Assembly: GCA_902362965.1 (NCBI GenBank)
Contig: CABIYQ010000005.1
Span: 137,877 to 201,876 of the forward strand
DNA: 64,000 nucleotides
Origin: Oscillospiraceae bacterium
GTDB lineage: Bacteria > Bacillota > Clostridia > Oscillospirales > Ruminococcaceae
Direction: 5' to 3'
The first letter of the stretch is position 1, and the number at the start of each line of letters is the position of its first letter. The position numbers and the translations under genes were made by a program. Below, piece by piece: positions 52,834 through 61,991 of this stretch. The notes beneath the pieces were generated by a model. The model saw only the letters and a list, made by a program, of their open reading frames with translations, did no database searches and was not told where the DNA came from.

Positions 52834-54523
52834 GCGTTATGAGGTTAATTCGCAAGGTTCAATAGTTGTAGGAACACCGGTCACTTTAACACCGTCAGAA
52901 AGGAAAAGCATGATAGAGAATATGTTCTCTATTAACGGATGGACATATACTCTTTTAGAGGAGATTACATCTGCCCATTATTACATCGAACTTAAAAACG
53001 AAAATTTGCAGATTGAAAAGCGTTTCCATCTTTTCCACGGGAATGTTCGTAAAGAAGACCCAGAACGTAATCGTGAAGAAAAGAAGATACAGTTGGGTAC
53101 AGAAAATGATCCAAGACAGTATTTTGATGACGCTTTAATTCTTGGTTTTTATGTATATGAAAGCAAGAATTCCCTTGCCGATACTATTATTGTTGCATGG
53201 CCGATTGAGGAAGGGAAAAATTATCCTGCCAATCCTAGTTTGCGCGTAAACATGAGAACTGATGTAATGCCTGCGAAAAATGCTGGATATTATGTTGATA
53301 GAACAACAGGTAAAAACTTAGTTGTATTTCGACCAGAATTTATCTATCACTATATTGAAAATTATAAGGATTTACACTATGGACCAACAGATGTTAGCCA
53401 TCCAGGCGATATGAATGATGATGGAAAAATTGATAATACGTTAGAGCCTGTGAGACTTGCTGGTGGCACAAATGTCCTACTCTATGGTGTTCCAGGTTCA
53501 GGTAAAAGCTGGACTATTGAACATGAGTACTGTAAACCTGGTACTGTAGTAGAAAGATTAGTATTCCATCCGGATTATACAAATGCTGATTTTATTGGTC
53601 AAATTTTACCTGTGGTTGACCCTGTGGATAAAATGGTTACTTACGAATTCACACCGGGACCGTTCACTAATATTCTTAAAGAGGCGTACAATAACCCTTC
53701 AAAATCTTATGTGTTAATCATTGAAGAAATTAACCGCGGTAATGCTCCAGCTATCTTTGGGGATGTATTCCAGTTATTGGATAGGACTGTAGAGACTAAG
53801 GTTATGGATGGGATTAGCTATCCTAGAGGAACTAGTGAATATGGAATTACAAATGAAAACATCGCAAAGGTTGTATATGAAAACGGAAAACACAAGGTAA
53901 GAATTCCATCAAATCTTTCTATCTTAGGTACTATGAATACATCAGATCAGAATGTATTTACATTAGATACAGCTTTCCAAAGAAGATGGAACATGAGACT
54001 TATCGAGAATAATTTCAATAATGTTAGGGGTTCACTTGCTAATGCGGAAATTCTTGATACTAAGGTTACATGGCAGAAATTCTGTGAAACAGTTAATACT
54101 ATTATTATCGGCAATAGAGCTAAAATGGCATCTGCTGAAGATAAGAGGTTAGGTGTTTACTTTGTGCATGAACAAGACCTTGCTTTTGATTCTAGAGTAC
54201 TACCTACTGGAAACTTTATGACTACTTATGACGAATTAAATGATTTAGTTCGTCATGAGTTACTTGGCACGTTGGATGCTACTAAGAAAGCAAGACTTGA
54301 AGAAATGAGAGATGCTATTCTTCACAATAGATTATTCCCTGAAAAAGTAATCAAGTACTTGTGGGATGATGCTTTTAAGTTTAATCCTGAGGCAATCTTT
54401 GATACGGAGAATATGGACAGCCTTGAAGAAGTAATCAGAACATTTGTATACAGCAAAGGTTCTGATAGATTTAAAATTTTCAAACAGAATGTTAGGGATA
54501 CCCTTTACCCTACTCAACAGTAA
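52820..54523 (+). CDS. McrB-like AAA+ NTPase, restriction motor subunit (LlaJI R1/YdiS-like)
   Basis: 567 residues. An N-terminal region of about 200 residues, probably DNA-binding, precedes an AAA+ domain of the McrB GTPase type: Walker A GVPGSGKS (223-230), Walker B VLIIEEINRGN, sensor LGTMNTSDQNVFTLDTAFQRRW (McrB-like MNT motif). Such proteins drive translocation in GTP/NTP-dependent restriction enzymes. It follows two m5C methyltransferases and precedes a PD-(D/E)XK nuclease, the gene order of LlaJI and BsuMI systems. The ATG at 52820 has aaggagg. Confidence 0.92.
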   Translation: MERDERYEVNSQGSIVVGTPVTLTPSERKSMIENMFSINGWTYTLLEEITSAHYYIELKNENLQIEKRFHLFHGNVRKEDPERNREEKKIQLGTENDPRQYFDDALILGFYVYESKNSLADTIIVAWPIEEGKNYPANPSLRVNMRTDVMPAKNAGYYVDRTTGKNLVVFRPEFIYHYIENYKDLHYGPTDVSHPGDMNDDGKIDNTLEPVRLAGGTNVLLYGVPGSGKSWTIEHEYCKPGTVVERLVFHPDYTNADFIGQILPVVDPVDKMVTYEFTPGPFTNILKEAYNNPSKSYVLIIEEINRGNAPAIFGDVFQLLDRTVETKVMDGISYPRGTSEYGITNENIAKVVYENGKHKVRIPSNLSILGTMNTSDQNVFTLDTAFQRRWNMRLIENNFNNVRGSLANAEILDTKVTWQKFCETVNTIIIGNRAKMASAEDKRLGVYFVHEQDLAFDSRVLPTGNFMTTYDELNDLVRHELLGTLDATKKARLEEMRDAILHNRLFPEKVIKYLWDDAFKFNPEAIFDTENMDSLEEVIRTFVYSKGSDRFKIFKQNVRDTLYPTQQ

Positions 54524-54556
54524 AAAAGCGTAAGTAGATAAAGGTGGTGATTCTTA

Positions 54557-55825
54557 ATGGACTTAACGAAAAATCTAAGGCAGCGATGTCATGTAAATAC
54601 AAATGAAGATGGTGATAGTTTCGTTGGTGTAAAAGCTGATACAGATGATGCCGTGATTTATTTTCCATTGGGTTATCAATTGCCGGAAAATGATGATGAC
54701 TTAAGAGTTGATATTAATAACTTATTCGGTGTTCTTGCTGCATTTATGAAAGAGGATAAGGTTATCGAAGCTCCTAAGTTTGAGGCACCAAGAACCGTAG
54801 ATTTTCCAATTCATGCATACTTAACGGTTATTCGTGGTTTCTTAAGAGCGGGACGATATTATATTGAGACTGACCCACAGTACAAAACAGATACTAAAGG
54901 AAGGACTTCTTGGCCAAAGACCGTAAAGGAACAAAGAGCATTAGTTCAGAAAAATGGTTCACTGATTTTCACTAATATGACTATTCGCTCATCTACTCCA
55001 AATGCCAATAAGGAAATAACGCAGATACATAGATACTGTGTTTACGAGGCATTTGAAAAAATGGGATGGTTGTATGTTCCTTTTATGCCTGAGAAACCAG
55101 GAATGCATCCAGGGATAAAAGAGTCTATCTATATACTTAACAAAAAATTGGCAAGTACCAACAATGATAATGAGCAAGAACTTTTCACAGCTATGAGAGC
55201 AATGCTTGAATACATGGATCAGAAATTGTCTGATACACAGTATTTCTTTGGTACTGACCATTTTGAAACAGTATGGGAGAAAATGATAGATAAAGCATTT
55301 GGTATAGAAGACAAGACACAATACTTTCCAAAAACTAGATGGTTGTTGGATTATGGACACGATAAGGAGAAAACTCCGCTATATCCAGATTCAGTCATGA
55401 TATATAAAGATAAGTATTATGTTTTAGATGCCAAATGCTATCGTTATGGTTGGACAGGAAATCCTGACCATCTGCCTAACGGAACTGATATTAATAAACA
55501 GATTACATACGGTGAATACATCGAAAGAGTAAAAGGTGTTCCGAATGATAGTCTATTTAATTGCTTTATCATGCCGTACAACAAAAAGGATAATCTTTTC
55601 AGATTAAACAGTAATGTTGGAAATATTGGTGAGGCAATTGGCGATTGGAGATATGATTCAAGTAATCCTAAAATGAAGAACTTTGAAAGAATTCAAGGTA
55701 TAGTTATGGATACTAGGTATTTGATGTATAATTATATTGGTACCCCTGAACAACAGAAAAAGGAACTTGCAGAATGCATAGAAAAGGTTCTGTCAAGAGG
55801 ACTTGTGTCTCCTCCAAAACAATAA
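54557..55825 (+). CDS. LlaJI-family restriction endonuclease subunit
   Basis: 422 residues. The C-terminal half shows a PD-(D/E)XK nuclease core: P277-D278 in YPDSVMI and D291-A-K293 in VLDAKCYRYG. The N-terminal region (DFPIHAYLTVIRGFLRAGRYY) resembles the LlaJI/YdjA R subunit. It is the cutting subunit paired with the McrB-like motor. It is the last gene before a bidirectional terminator. In the related LlaJI system the site is GACGC; the site here is unknown. Confidence 0.88.
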   Translation: MDLTKNLRQRCHVNTNEDGDSFVGVKADTDDAVIYFPLGYQLPENDDDLRVDINNLFGVLAAFMKEDKVIEAPKFEAPRTVDFPIHAYLTVIRGFLRAGRYYIETDPQYKTDTKGRTSWPKTVKEQRALVQKNGSLIFTNMTIRSSTPNANKEITQIHRYCVYEAFEKMGWLYVPFMPEKPGMHPGIKESIYILNKKLASTNNDNEQELFTAMRAMLEYMDQKLSDTQYFFGTDHFETVWEKMIDKAFGIEDKTQYFPKTRWLLDYGHDKEKTPLYPDSVMIYKDKYYVLDAKCYRYGWTGNPDHLPNGTDINKQITYGEYIERVKGVPNDSLFNCFIMPYNKKDNLFRLNSNVGNIGEAIGDWRYDSSNPKMKNFERIQGIVMDTRYLMYNYIGTPEQQKKELAECIEKVLSRGLVSPPKQ

Positions 55826-55845
55826 TATAAAAACACATAAATACT

Positions 55846-55891
55846 AAAGCCTCCATTTAGTAGCGTAACAGCTATTAAGTGGAGGCTTTTT
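55846..55891. terminator. Bidirectional terminator between restriction locus and CGNR gene
   Basis: AAAGCCTCC pairs with GGAGGCTTT, extended by TAGC/GCTA inside, followed by a T-run. It serves both convergent genes. Confidence 0.9.
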
Positions 55892-57079
55892 TTATTTGCC
55901 GAGTTTTCTTTGCCTGCTACGTCTTTGAGCAGCAGCATTGGCACAAGCCGGACAACAGTATTTTTTATTTGTGACAGTAGCACTAATCAAGAAATATTTT
56001 TCATGTTTGCAATAAGGGTTTTCACATTCCTTATACAACTCTACTCCTGGTTTCATATAAAATACTGAAAAATATAAAGCCTCAAGAAGACTATTGAGTT
56101 TCCAAGTAGGTGCAAGGGCATTGATTTCTAACTGTGGGCAAATATTACGCAAGTTAGCATTTATTTCTTCACTGATTACAATCTTAGCAATTTTAACTAG
56201 TGCAGTTTTCATCTCATCTGAGAAGTTTTCTCTCTTTGGATTTGTGTGATAGGTAACTCTTGTAGGTTCAACATCTTTAATAACACCGACCTTCTTTTGA
56301 TAGTTGTAATAGAAGTCAATGATGTTTCTTAAGTTTTCACCAGCTACATTGTAAGTAGTATACAGACAGAAGAGATTTCTAAAATGCCAATCTCTACTTC
56401 CTGCGAGTCCGTTAATTCCATCTCCGGAACTCATCCCAGCAAGCTCATTTATATCAAGCTTTTCATAATCCCCTTTTAAAGTATCGAATATAGATATACA
56501 TTCAGTGTCAAAGAATTCCTGGTTTCTATTTAAGTTAGGAATGGCATTGTACGTTCTAATCAAATCAGTGAATTCGTGAAAATTGGTATTGTAGTTTACT
56601 CCTGACAGAACCATTTCTACGGGATTCGAAAAAAGCAAGTAAGTTGTATAAACAAGAATTGCTTTATAGTCTTTCTTTCCTGCTATCGCACTCATCAGCT
56701 TTACAGTAGCTTTGATTCGATTCAAAATTTCTAATAACGCAGTTCCATCAACTGTCTCATACGATTCTGAACTAACCGGAAAAATAAAACCATATTTCTC
56801 TAAAAAGCTAATTGTCCCATCCATATCATTAGGTTTTATTGCAAGTAGCTGACCGAGAATATTTTCACTAATCACTCCTCCAGCATTGCCAGATAGGTTT
56901 AATCCCTTTTGCGCAGAATAGGAAAAGCGAAGTGTGTCACTGTCAGGTTTTGCACACACCTTCAAAATAAAAGAAGGATCTACACCTGGGGCTGTATATA
57001 CAGTCTCTTTTTTGCATTCACAAGGACTGTTTTCTAGTTCAAAAAAATTATTTAGAAAAAAATTCGATGAATTTATCAT
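55892..57079 (-). CDS. CGNR zinc-finger domain protein, putative regulator
   Basis: 395 residues. The C-terminus has the CGNR-type zinc finger: CENPYCKHEKYFL ... KKYCCPACANAAAQRRSRQRK, giving C-x4-C and C-x2-C pairs and a basic tail. The long N-terminal part is not recognised and probably binds a ligand. The start is the ATG at 57079 behind aaagaggt; an upstream in-frame ATG at 57184 lies in the promoter region. It is transcribed alone and opposite to the restriction operon. A defence-associated or stress regulator is a possibility by context only. Confidence 0.8.
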   Translation of the reverse strand: MINSSNFFLNNFFELENSPCECKKETVYTAPGVDPSFILKVCAKPDSDTLRFSYSAQKGLNLSGNAGGVISENILGQLLAIKPNDMDGTISFLEKYGFIFPVSSESYETVDGTALLEILNRIKATVKLMSAIAGKKDYKAILVYTTYLLFSNPVEMVLSGVNYNTNFHEFTDLIRTYNAIPNLNRNQEFFDTECISIFDTLKGDYEKLDINELAGMSSGDGINGLAGSRDWHFRNLFCLYTTYNVAGENLRNIIDFYYNYQKKVGVIKDVEPTRVTYHTNPKRENFSDEMKTALVKIAKIVISEEINANLRNICPQLEINALAPTWKLNSLLEALYFSVFYMKPGVELYKECENPYCKHEKYFLISATVTNKKYCCPACANAAAQRRSRQRKLGK

Positions 57080-57184
57080 GACATACCTCTTTTCTGAGAT
57101 TTTATTACTGCTAATATTTGAAGATTTGTGACATAACCCATTACGAATGAGAAAGTGCCTCCTCAAAATATAACTCGTAATCAT

Positions 57185-57213
57185 ATTATAACATCAAAAT
57201 AATGGGAATACAA
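57185..57213 (-). promoter_or_regulatory. Promoter of the CGNR gene
   Basis: On the - strand TTGTAT (57213-57208) and TATAAT (57190-57185) are 17 bp apart; the leader is about 100 bases. Confidence 0.7.
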
Positions 57214-57299
57214 TATATAACCCCTTATGCAACTATTAAGCGTGTGGGGTATTTTTATGGAAATTTTCTTACATATTGAATGAGAGTAAAATAAAAAGC

Positions 57300-57510
57300 A
57301 GTTAAGACACATGACTTAACTAATAAATATCACAAGGCCTGATTAGCTATAAGGGCATTGGGATACAGATATCGACACCAAACACAGGACAAACCCTGTG
57401 GAAAGTGCGATGGAAGTACCCTTATTTCCTTATGCCCATTTTCAGGCAATCCGGGTCGGTACTTCTATAAGCACCGGCCTTTATTTGTTCCCATTGCCCG
57501 ACTGCTGAGA
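57300..57510 (+). other. Structured leader with nested inverted repeats before the phage-like module
   Basis: Several complementary pairs lie in about 200 bases: AGTTAAG/CTTAACT (57300-57321), CACAGG/CCTGTG (57383-57400), GAAGTACC/GGTACTTC (57413-57465), AAGGCC/GGCCTT (57334 with 57476), and GGGCATTGGGA with TCCCATTGCCC (57352 with 57489, one mismatch). The last two cross, so alternative folds or a pseudoknot are possible. It precedes the sigma-like gene. The region is also open in that gene's frame from a TTG at 57358, but no ribosome site supports translation there. Confidence 0.55.
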
Positions 57511-57534
57511 ACCAGGCAGAAAGGCAGGAACATT

Positions 57535-58062
57535 ATGAAGATTAAGATGCGTTATGAGGATGCATACCAGACCCTTGAGGTCGAAACACAGGAGATTGAA
57601 AAGTGGTTAAACATTTCTATCTCAGAAGATGAAAGCGAAGAGGATTACGAAAAGAGAATCCAGGAAGAAATCGAAGTCAGATACAACCGTCCTGACTACA
57701 ACAGCTGGCACAAGCATGACCGCCATACAGGTGTTGCTAAATGTAAAGGTAAAGAAGGAACTGTTGAAGTGAACACAGAGGAAGCCATCATGGCGAGAGC
57801 AATTGACACTTCTGTATTTACAAAGAGCATCGATGAGGTGGAAACCAAGTTAGACCACGAATATCAGTATGCGCATTACTGTGGCTGGATTCGTGAAGTG
57901 CTTAAACCAACAGCAGCAGAAATGGTGATTGCCATTGTTCTTGATGGAATGTCTGTTGGTGAATACGCAGCATCAATTGGTGAAGATGCTAACAATGTCA
58001 GTCACCGTTATAGAAGAGCAATCAACAAATTAAAAAAAGTTTTTGAAAAAACGTTCTTTTAA
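57535..58062 (+). CDS. Phage/ICE sigma-70-like HTH protein
   Basis: 175 residues from the ATG at 57535 (MKIKMRYEDAYQTLEVE). A region-4-like helix-turn-helix lies near the C-terminus (MSVGEYAASIGEDANNVSHRYRRAINKLKKVF). Proteins of this type open the replication/regulation module of Lachnospiraceae prophages and integrative elements and probably drive late or excision functions. Base composition rises here compared with the chromosome to the left, in keeping with acquired DNA. An upstream in-frame extension is possible but unlikely. Confidence 0.75.
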   Translation: MKIKMRYEDAYQTLEVETQEIEKWLNISISEDESEEDYEKRIQEEIEVRYNRPDYNSWHKHDRHTGVAKCKGKEGTVEVNTEEAIMARAIDTSVFTKSIDEVETKLDHEYQYAHYCGWIREVLKPTAAEMVIAIVLDGMSVGEYAASIGEDANNVSHRYRRAINKLKKVFEKTFF

Positions 58063-58127
58063 CCCTATCACCGAGGCTACCCATTAGGAGGCAAGGGTCT
58101 CCAAGAAATTTTATGGAGGTAATTCGA

Positions 58128-58872
58128 ATGGACGAATTAATCAGAATCAATTTTGACAGTGACAGACCTACTGTGAGTGGTCGAGATTTACACGCAGCAT
58201 TGGAAGTAAGAACTGCATACAAGGACTGGTTTCCAAGAATGTGTGATTACGGCTTTGAAGAAGGTACTGACTTCTGCTCATTTTTGAGCGAAAGCACAGG
58301 TGGAAGACCTGCAGTGGATCATCAGCTTACCATTGCGATGGCAAAGGAACTCTGCATGATTCAGCGTTCAGAGGCAGGCAGAACGTCAGTACTTCATCAA
58401 AGTTGAAGAGGCATGGAACTCACCGGAAGCAGTAATGGCAAGAGCATTACAGTTTGCCAATAATCAGCTTTCATTGGTGAAGAAACAGAACTTGGAACTT
58501 CTTGAAACAGTAGCTGTTCAGAATCAGCAGATTGCAGAGATGCAGCCTAAGGCAAGCTACTACGATGTGGTGCTTAACTGTAAAGACCTTATCTCAACAT
58601 CTGCAATTGCAAAGGACTATGGAAAGTCAGCTATCTGGATGAACCGTTATCTTCACGATAAAGGGGTTCAGTTCAAACAGGGCGATATCTGGCTGCTTTA
58701 TCAGAAGTATGCAGAAAAAGGATATACAAGCACCAAGACTCACAGTTATCCAGGTTGCAATGGAGATATGCATACAAAGGTTCATACATATTGGACACAG
58801 AAAGGAAGACTCTTCATTTATGAACTTATGACTGGTGATGGATACTATCCACTTATTGAGCAGGAGGTGTAA
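58128..58872 (+). pseudogene. Phage antirepressor (AntA/KilAC type), frameshifted
   Basis: The first frame from the ATG at 58128 (ggaggt upstream) encodes an AntA/AntB-like domain: INFDSDRPTVSGRDLHAALEVRTAYKDWFPRM. It stops at 58406 after EAGRTSVLHQS. Starting near 58391, another frame continues the expected protein: RQYFIKVEEAWNSPEAVMARALQFANNQL, then a KilAC domain (SAIAKDYGKSAIWMNRYLHDKGVQF) to 58872. A small insertion or deletion at about 58385-58392 breaks the gene; no slippery sequence suggests programmed frameshifting. The intact product would free prophage genes from repression. Confidence 0.85.
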
Positions 58873-58877
58873 CGGAT

Positions 58878-59318
58878 ATGAGTATTGATAAGTTTAACCC
58901 CGATGGTTATTACGACCCTACTACATATGAGGCACTTACCAATATTCACCGTGAAGAAGTGGCAGCTGATAAAAAGGCTGCCTATCTTCCTTTGGTGTAT
59001 GTATGCAGTCCGTATGCAGGTGATATTGAAAATAACGTGGCAAATGCAAAGAAGTATAGCAGATTCACTGTAGAGAATAATGCAATTCCGGTTACTCCAC
59101 ATCTTCTTTACCCACAGTTTATGGATGATGCAAACGAGAAGGAACGTGAGATGGCTATGCACTTCAATTATGTATTGCTCGGCAAATGTACCGAGTTATG
59201 GGTGTTTGGTGGTGTTGTAAGCCGTGGAATGGCTCGTGAAATCAATGTAGCCAAGAAAAGAAGAATGAAAATCAGGTGGTTTACCTGGGAGATGAAGGAG
59301 GTTCAGGAATATGATTAA
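58878..59318 (+). CDS. DUF4406-like phage protein
   Basis: 146 residues with LVYVCSPYAGDIENNVANAKKYSRF and LLGKCTELWVFGGVVSRGMAREI, the pattern of the small nucleoside-hydrolase-like DUF4406 family common in phages. The family fold resembles nucleoside 2-deoxyribosyltransferases, so a nucleotide-related role is possible. A ribosome site (caggagg) precedes the ATG. It overlaps the primase gene by 8 bases. Confidence 0.8.
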   Translation: MSIDKFNPDGYYDPTTYEALTNIHREEVAADKKAAYLPLVYVCSPYAGDIENNVANAKKYSRFTVENNAIPVTPHLLYPQFMDDANEKEREMAMHFNYVLLGKCTELWVFGGVVSRGMAREINVAKKRRMKIRWFTWEMKEVQEYD

Positions 59319-61566
59319 TTTCACTTTATATACAGCTGACTGCACGGGTAACAGCAGTAACTGTCTATACCCACATAAAATGAAGGTCACGGGCAAAGAT
59401 ACATTTATTGCAGCAATCAAAACAGATCATGTAACAGCAAAATACAAAGGAAATTACAGAAGTAATGACAATTTTGAATACTCCGACTGTGTGCCTCTTG
59501 ACTGTGACAATGATCATTCAGAAAACCCTGATGACTGGATTACACCATTTGACCTTGCAATGGCTATGCCGGGAGTTCAGTTCGCAGCATCTTATAGCAG
59601 ACATCACATGAAGGTAAAAGGTGACAAATCCGTAAGACCTAGATTTCATGTGTTTTTTGCGATTACGGTAATCAAGGATGCAGAAGAATATGCAGACCTT
59701 AAAAAGAGAATTGCATCGGCATTTCCCTACTTTGATACCAATGCACTTGATAGTGCGAGATTTCTTTATGGAACTGATGATACCGATGTTGAAATCTATG
59801 ACGGTGATAAATCAATCGTGGATTTTCTTGAAGAGGATGGCTTTGCAGATTTTGATGCCAGCCTTGAACAGGTGCCGGAAGGACAGCGTAACAGCACCAT
59901 GAGCCATATCGCAGGGAAAATCATCAAGAGATACGGAAATATAGAAGAAGCTTATCAGATTTTTCTTAAGAAAGCAGAACTCTGTAATCCGCCACTTCCT
60001 GAAAGCGAACTCAAGATAATATGGAGAAGTGCATCGAAGTTTGGCACCAAGGTATCTAACCAGGAAGGTTACATTCCACCTGAACAGTACAACTCCGACT
60101 GCAGATTAAAGCCAGAGGATTTTTCGGATGTGGGACAGGCTATGGTGCTTGCAAGAGAATACAAGGATATCCTTCGTTATTCTCCATCAACAGATTACAT
60201 GGTCTACAACGGCAGTTTCTGGGAAGAGTCGAAACCAAAGTCCCAGGGTGTTTCGCAGGATTTAACAGAAAGACAGCTTGCAGAGGCTGAAGCCGAAATG
60301 AAGAAGGCTATAGATGAACTTGTAAAGAATGGTGGTATGGAGATATTGGTTTCTGTGGGTCCGAAGAAGGCAGTGCAGATGTTCAATAAGCAGCAGGCTC
60401 ATGCCTATGCGTTGTATGAAGATGCTGTCGCATACAAGAAGTATGCCGTCAAAAGAAGAGACACCAAAAACATAGCTGCAACGCTTAAGGAGGCTCGTCC
60501 AATGCTTGAAGTCGAACAAAGAAACCTTGATGCAGATGAGTTCTTACTTAATACACCTGCTCTGACTTTTGACTTAAGACAGGGACTTAAAAGTCCTCTT
60601 GAGCACTTGCCGGAGCATTTCATTACAAAGCAGACAACTGTTGACCCATCAGATGATGGCAAGGATATATGGGAATCTGCACTTGATATCTTTTTCCTTG
60701 GTGACCAGGACCTTATCGATTATGTTCAGAGAATGGTTGGTTTGTCAGCCATCGGAAAGGTGTATGTAGAGGCACTTATTATCGCATATGGTGAAGGCCG
60801 CAATGGTAAGTCTACTTTCTGGAATGTTATCGCAAGAGTGCTTGGTACATACAGTGGCAACATTTCAGCTGATATGTTGACCGTTGGATGCAGAAGAAAT
60901 GTAAAGCCTGAACTTGCAGAGGCAAAGGGCAAGCGAATGCTTATTGCAGCAGAACTTGAAGAAGGTATGAGATTAAACACAGCCAATGTAAAACAGCTTT
61001 GTTCAACTGATGAAATTTATGCTGAGAAGAAGTATAAAGATCCGTTCTCATATACTCCGACACACACACTTGTGCTTTATACAAACCATCTGCCAAAGGT
61101 CGGGGCGATTGACAAAGGTACATGGCGAAGACTCATTGTTATTCCATTTGATGCAAAGATTGAAGGCAGTGCAGATATTAAGAACTATGCTGACTACCTT
61201 TATGAGAATGCAGGTGGTGCGATTCTTTCCTGGGTTATCGAGGGTGCAAGAAAAGTGATTGCAGACAATTACAAAATCGAACCTCCACAGAAGGTGCGTG
61301 ATGCCATTGAGCATTATAAGGAAAGTAATGACTGGCTTTCCTACTTCTTAAGTGAACGCTGCGAACTTGACCCTGCCTATGTGGCAAAGTCGAGCGAGAT
61401 ATATAACGAGTATCGAATCTTCTGTACCCAGGTGGGTGAGTTTACAAGAAGCACAACAGATTTCTACACAGCCTTGGAAACGGTCGGATTTGAAAGATAT
61501 CGTGACCGTAAAGGCAGATACATTAAAGGCTTAAGACTCAAGACGGACTTTATGGAAGAAGAGTAA
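59311..61566 (+). CDS. Phage/plasmid primase-helicase, P4 family C-terminal (D5-like)
   Basis: 751 residues. The N-terminal part (DCVPLDCDNDHSENP ... FAASYSRHHMKVKGDKSVRPRFHVFF) resembles an archaeo-eukaryotic primase-like domain. A primase C-terminal helical region (EGQRNSTMSHIAGKIIKRYGN) follows, then a D5_N segment and an SF3-type helicase with Walker A GEGRNGKST (494-502), Walker B-like KRMLIAAELEEGM and sensor LVLYTNHLPKV. It primes and unwinds the element's DNA at its origin. The ATG follows ggaggt. Confidence 0.93.
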   Translation: MINFTLYTADCTGNSSNCLYPHKMKVTGKDTFIAAIKTDHVTAKYKGNYRSNDNFEYSDCVPLDCDNDHSENPDDWITPFDLAMAMPGVQFAASYSRHHMKVKGDKSVRPRFHVFFAITVIKDAEEYADLKKRIASAFPYFDTNALDSARFLYGTDDTDVEIYDGDKSIVDFLEEDGFADFDASLEQVPEGQRNSTMSHIAGKIIKRYGNIEEAYQIFLKKAELCNPPLPESELKIIWRSASKFGTKVSNQEGYIPPEQYNSDCRLKPEDFSDVGQAMVLAREYKDILRYSPSTDYMVYNGSFWEESKPKSQGVSQDLTERQLAEAEAEMKKAIDELVKNGGMEILVSVGPKKAVQMFNKQQAHAYALYEDAVAYKKYAVKRRDTKNIAATLKEARPMLEVEQRNLDADEFLLNTPALTFDLRQGLKSPLEHLPEHFITKQTTVDPSDDGKDIWESALDIFFLGDQDLIDYVQRMVGLSAIGKVYVEALIIAYGEGRNGKSTFWNVIARVLGTYSGNISADMLTVGCRRNVKPELAEAKGKRMLIAAELEEGMRLNTANVKQLCSTDEIYAEKKYKDPFSYTPTHTLVLYTNHLPKVGAIDKGTWRRLIVIPFDAKIEGSADIKNYADYLYENAGGAILSWVIEGARKVIADNYKIEPPQKVRDAIEHYKESNDWLSYFLSERCELDPAYVAKSSEIYNEYRIFCTQVGEFTRSTTDFYTALETVGFERYRDRKGRYIKGLRLKTDFMEEE

Positions 61567-61574
61567 TGACAGTA

Positions 61575-61678
61575 GGTGTGACAGTTAATGACGGCTATTT
61601 GCTATCCTTTTCTATAGAGTAAAAAAAAATAAGTCTATATATAAAGTATAGGAAATGACAGTCTTACCCTGTCACACC
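61575..61678. repeat. Inverted repeat flanking an AT-rich core, possible replication origin
   Basis: GGTGTGACAG (61575-61584) and CTGTCACACC (61669-61678) are perfect inverted copies. They enclose an A-run and an alternating AT stretch (tatatataaag). TGACAG occurs several times inside the arms. The site lies between the primase/helicase and nuclease genes of the replication module, a usual place for an origin. Confidence 0.6.
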
Positions 61679-61709
61679 ATCAAATTCAGCATTGATGGAG
61701 GTGGCACGA

Positions 61710-61991
61710 ATGCGTGAAAAGGAAGTAGAGCAGAAGCTTGTAAAAGCCGTAAAGCTTGCAGGTGGTTTCTGCATCAAATTTACATCTCCCGGATTTGACG
61801 GAGTGCCGGATAGAGTGGTTCTTCTTCCAAAAGGGAGAATGGCTTTTATAGAACTCAAGGCTTCTGGCAAGAAACCAAGAGCCTTACAGATAAGAAGAAT
61901 GAAACAGTTATCAGCTTTAGGGTTTCTCTGTTATGTGGTTGATAACACTGATGTGATTGGGGGTGTCATTGATGAAATACAATCCTCATGA
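61710..61991 (+). CDS. VRR-NUC domain nuclease
   Basis: 93 residues from the ATG at 61710 behind ggaggtgg. The VRR-NUC (PD-(D/E)XK) core is visible: an early E in REKEVEQKLV, D in GVPDRVVL and E-L-K in FIELKASGKKPRALQ. Single-domain VRR-NUC proteins are standard partners of the SNF2 helicase in these modules. The gene overlaps the helicase gene by 20 bases. Junction-resolving activity is known for some family members. Confidence 0.92.
   Translation: MREKEVEQKLVKAVKLAGGFCIKFTSPGFDGVPDRVVLLPKGRMAFIELKASGKKPRALQIRRMKQLSALGFLCYVVDNTDVIGGVIDEIQSS

Noticed and set aside
57358..57534. In-frame extension of the sigma-like protein from a TTG
   Set aside because: There is no ribosome site, the region is rich in inverted repeats, and the ATG at 57535 gives the usual family N-terminus. 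Kept only as an alternative.
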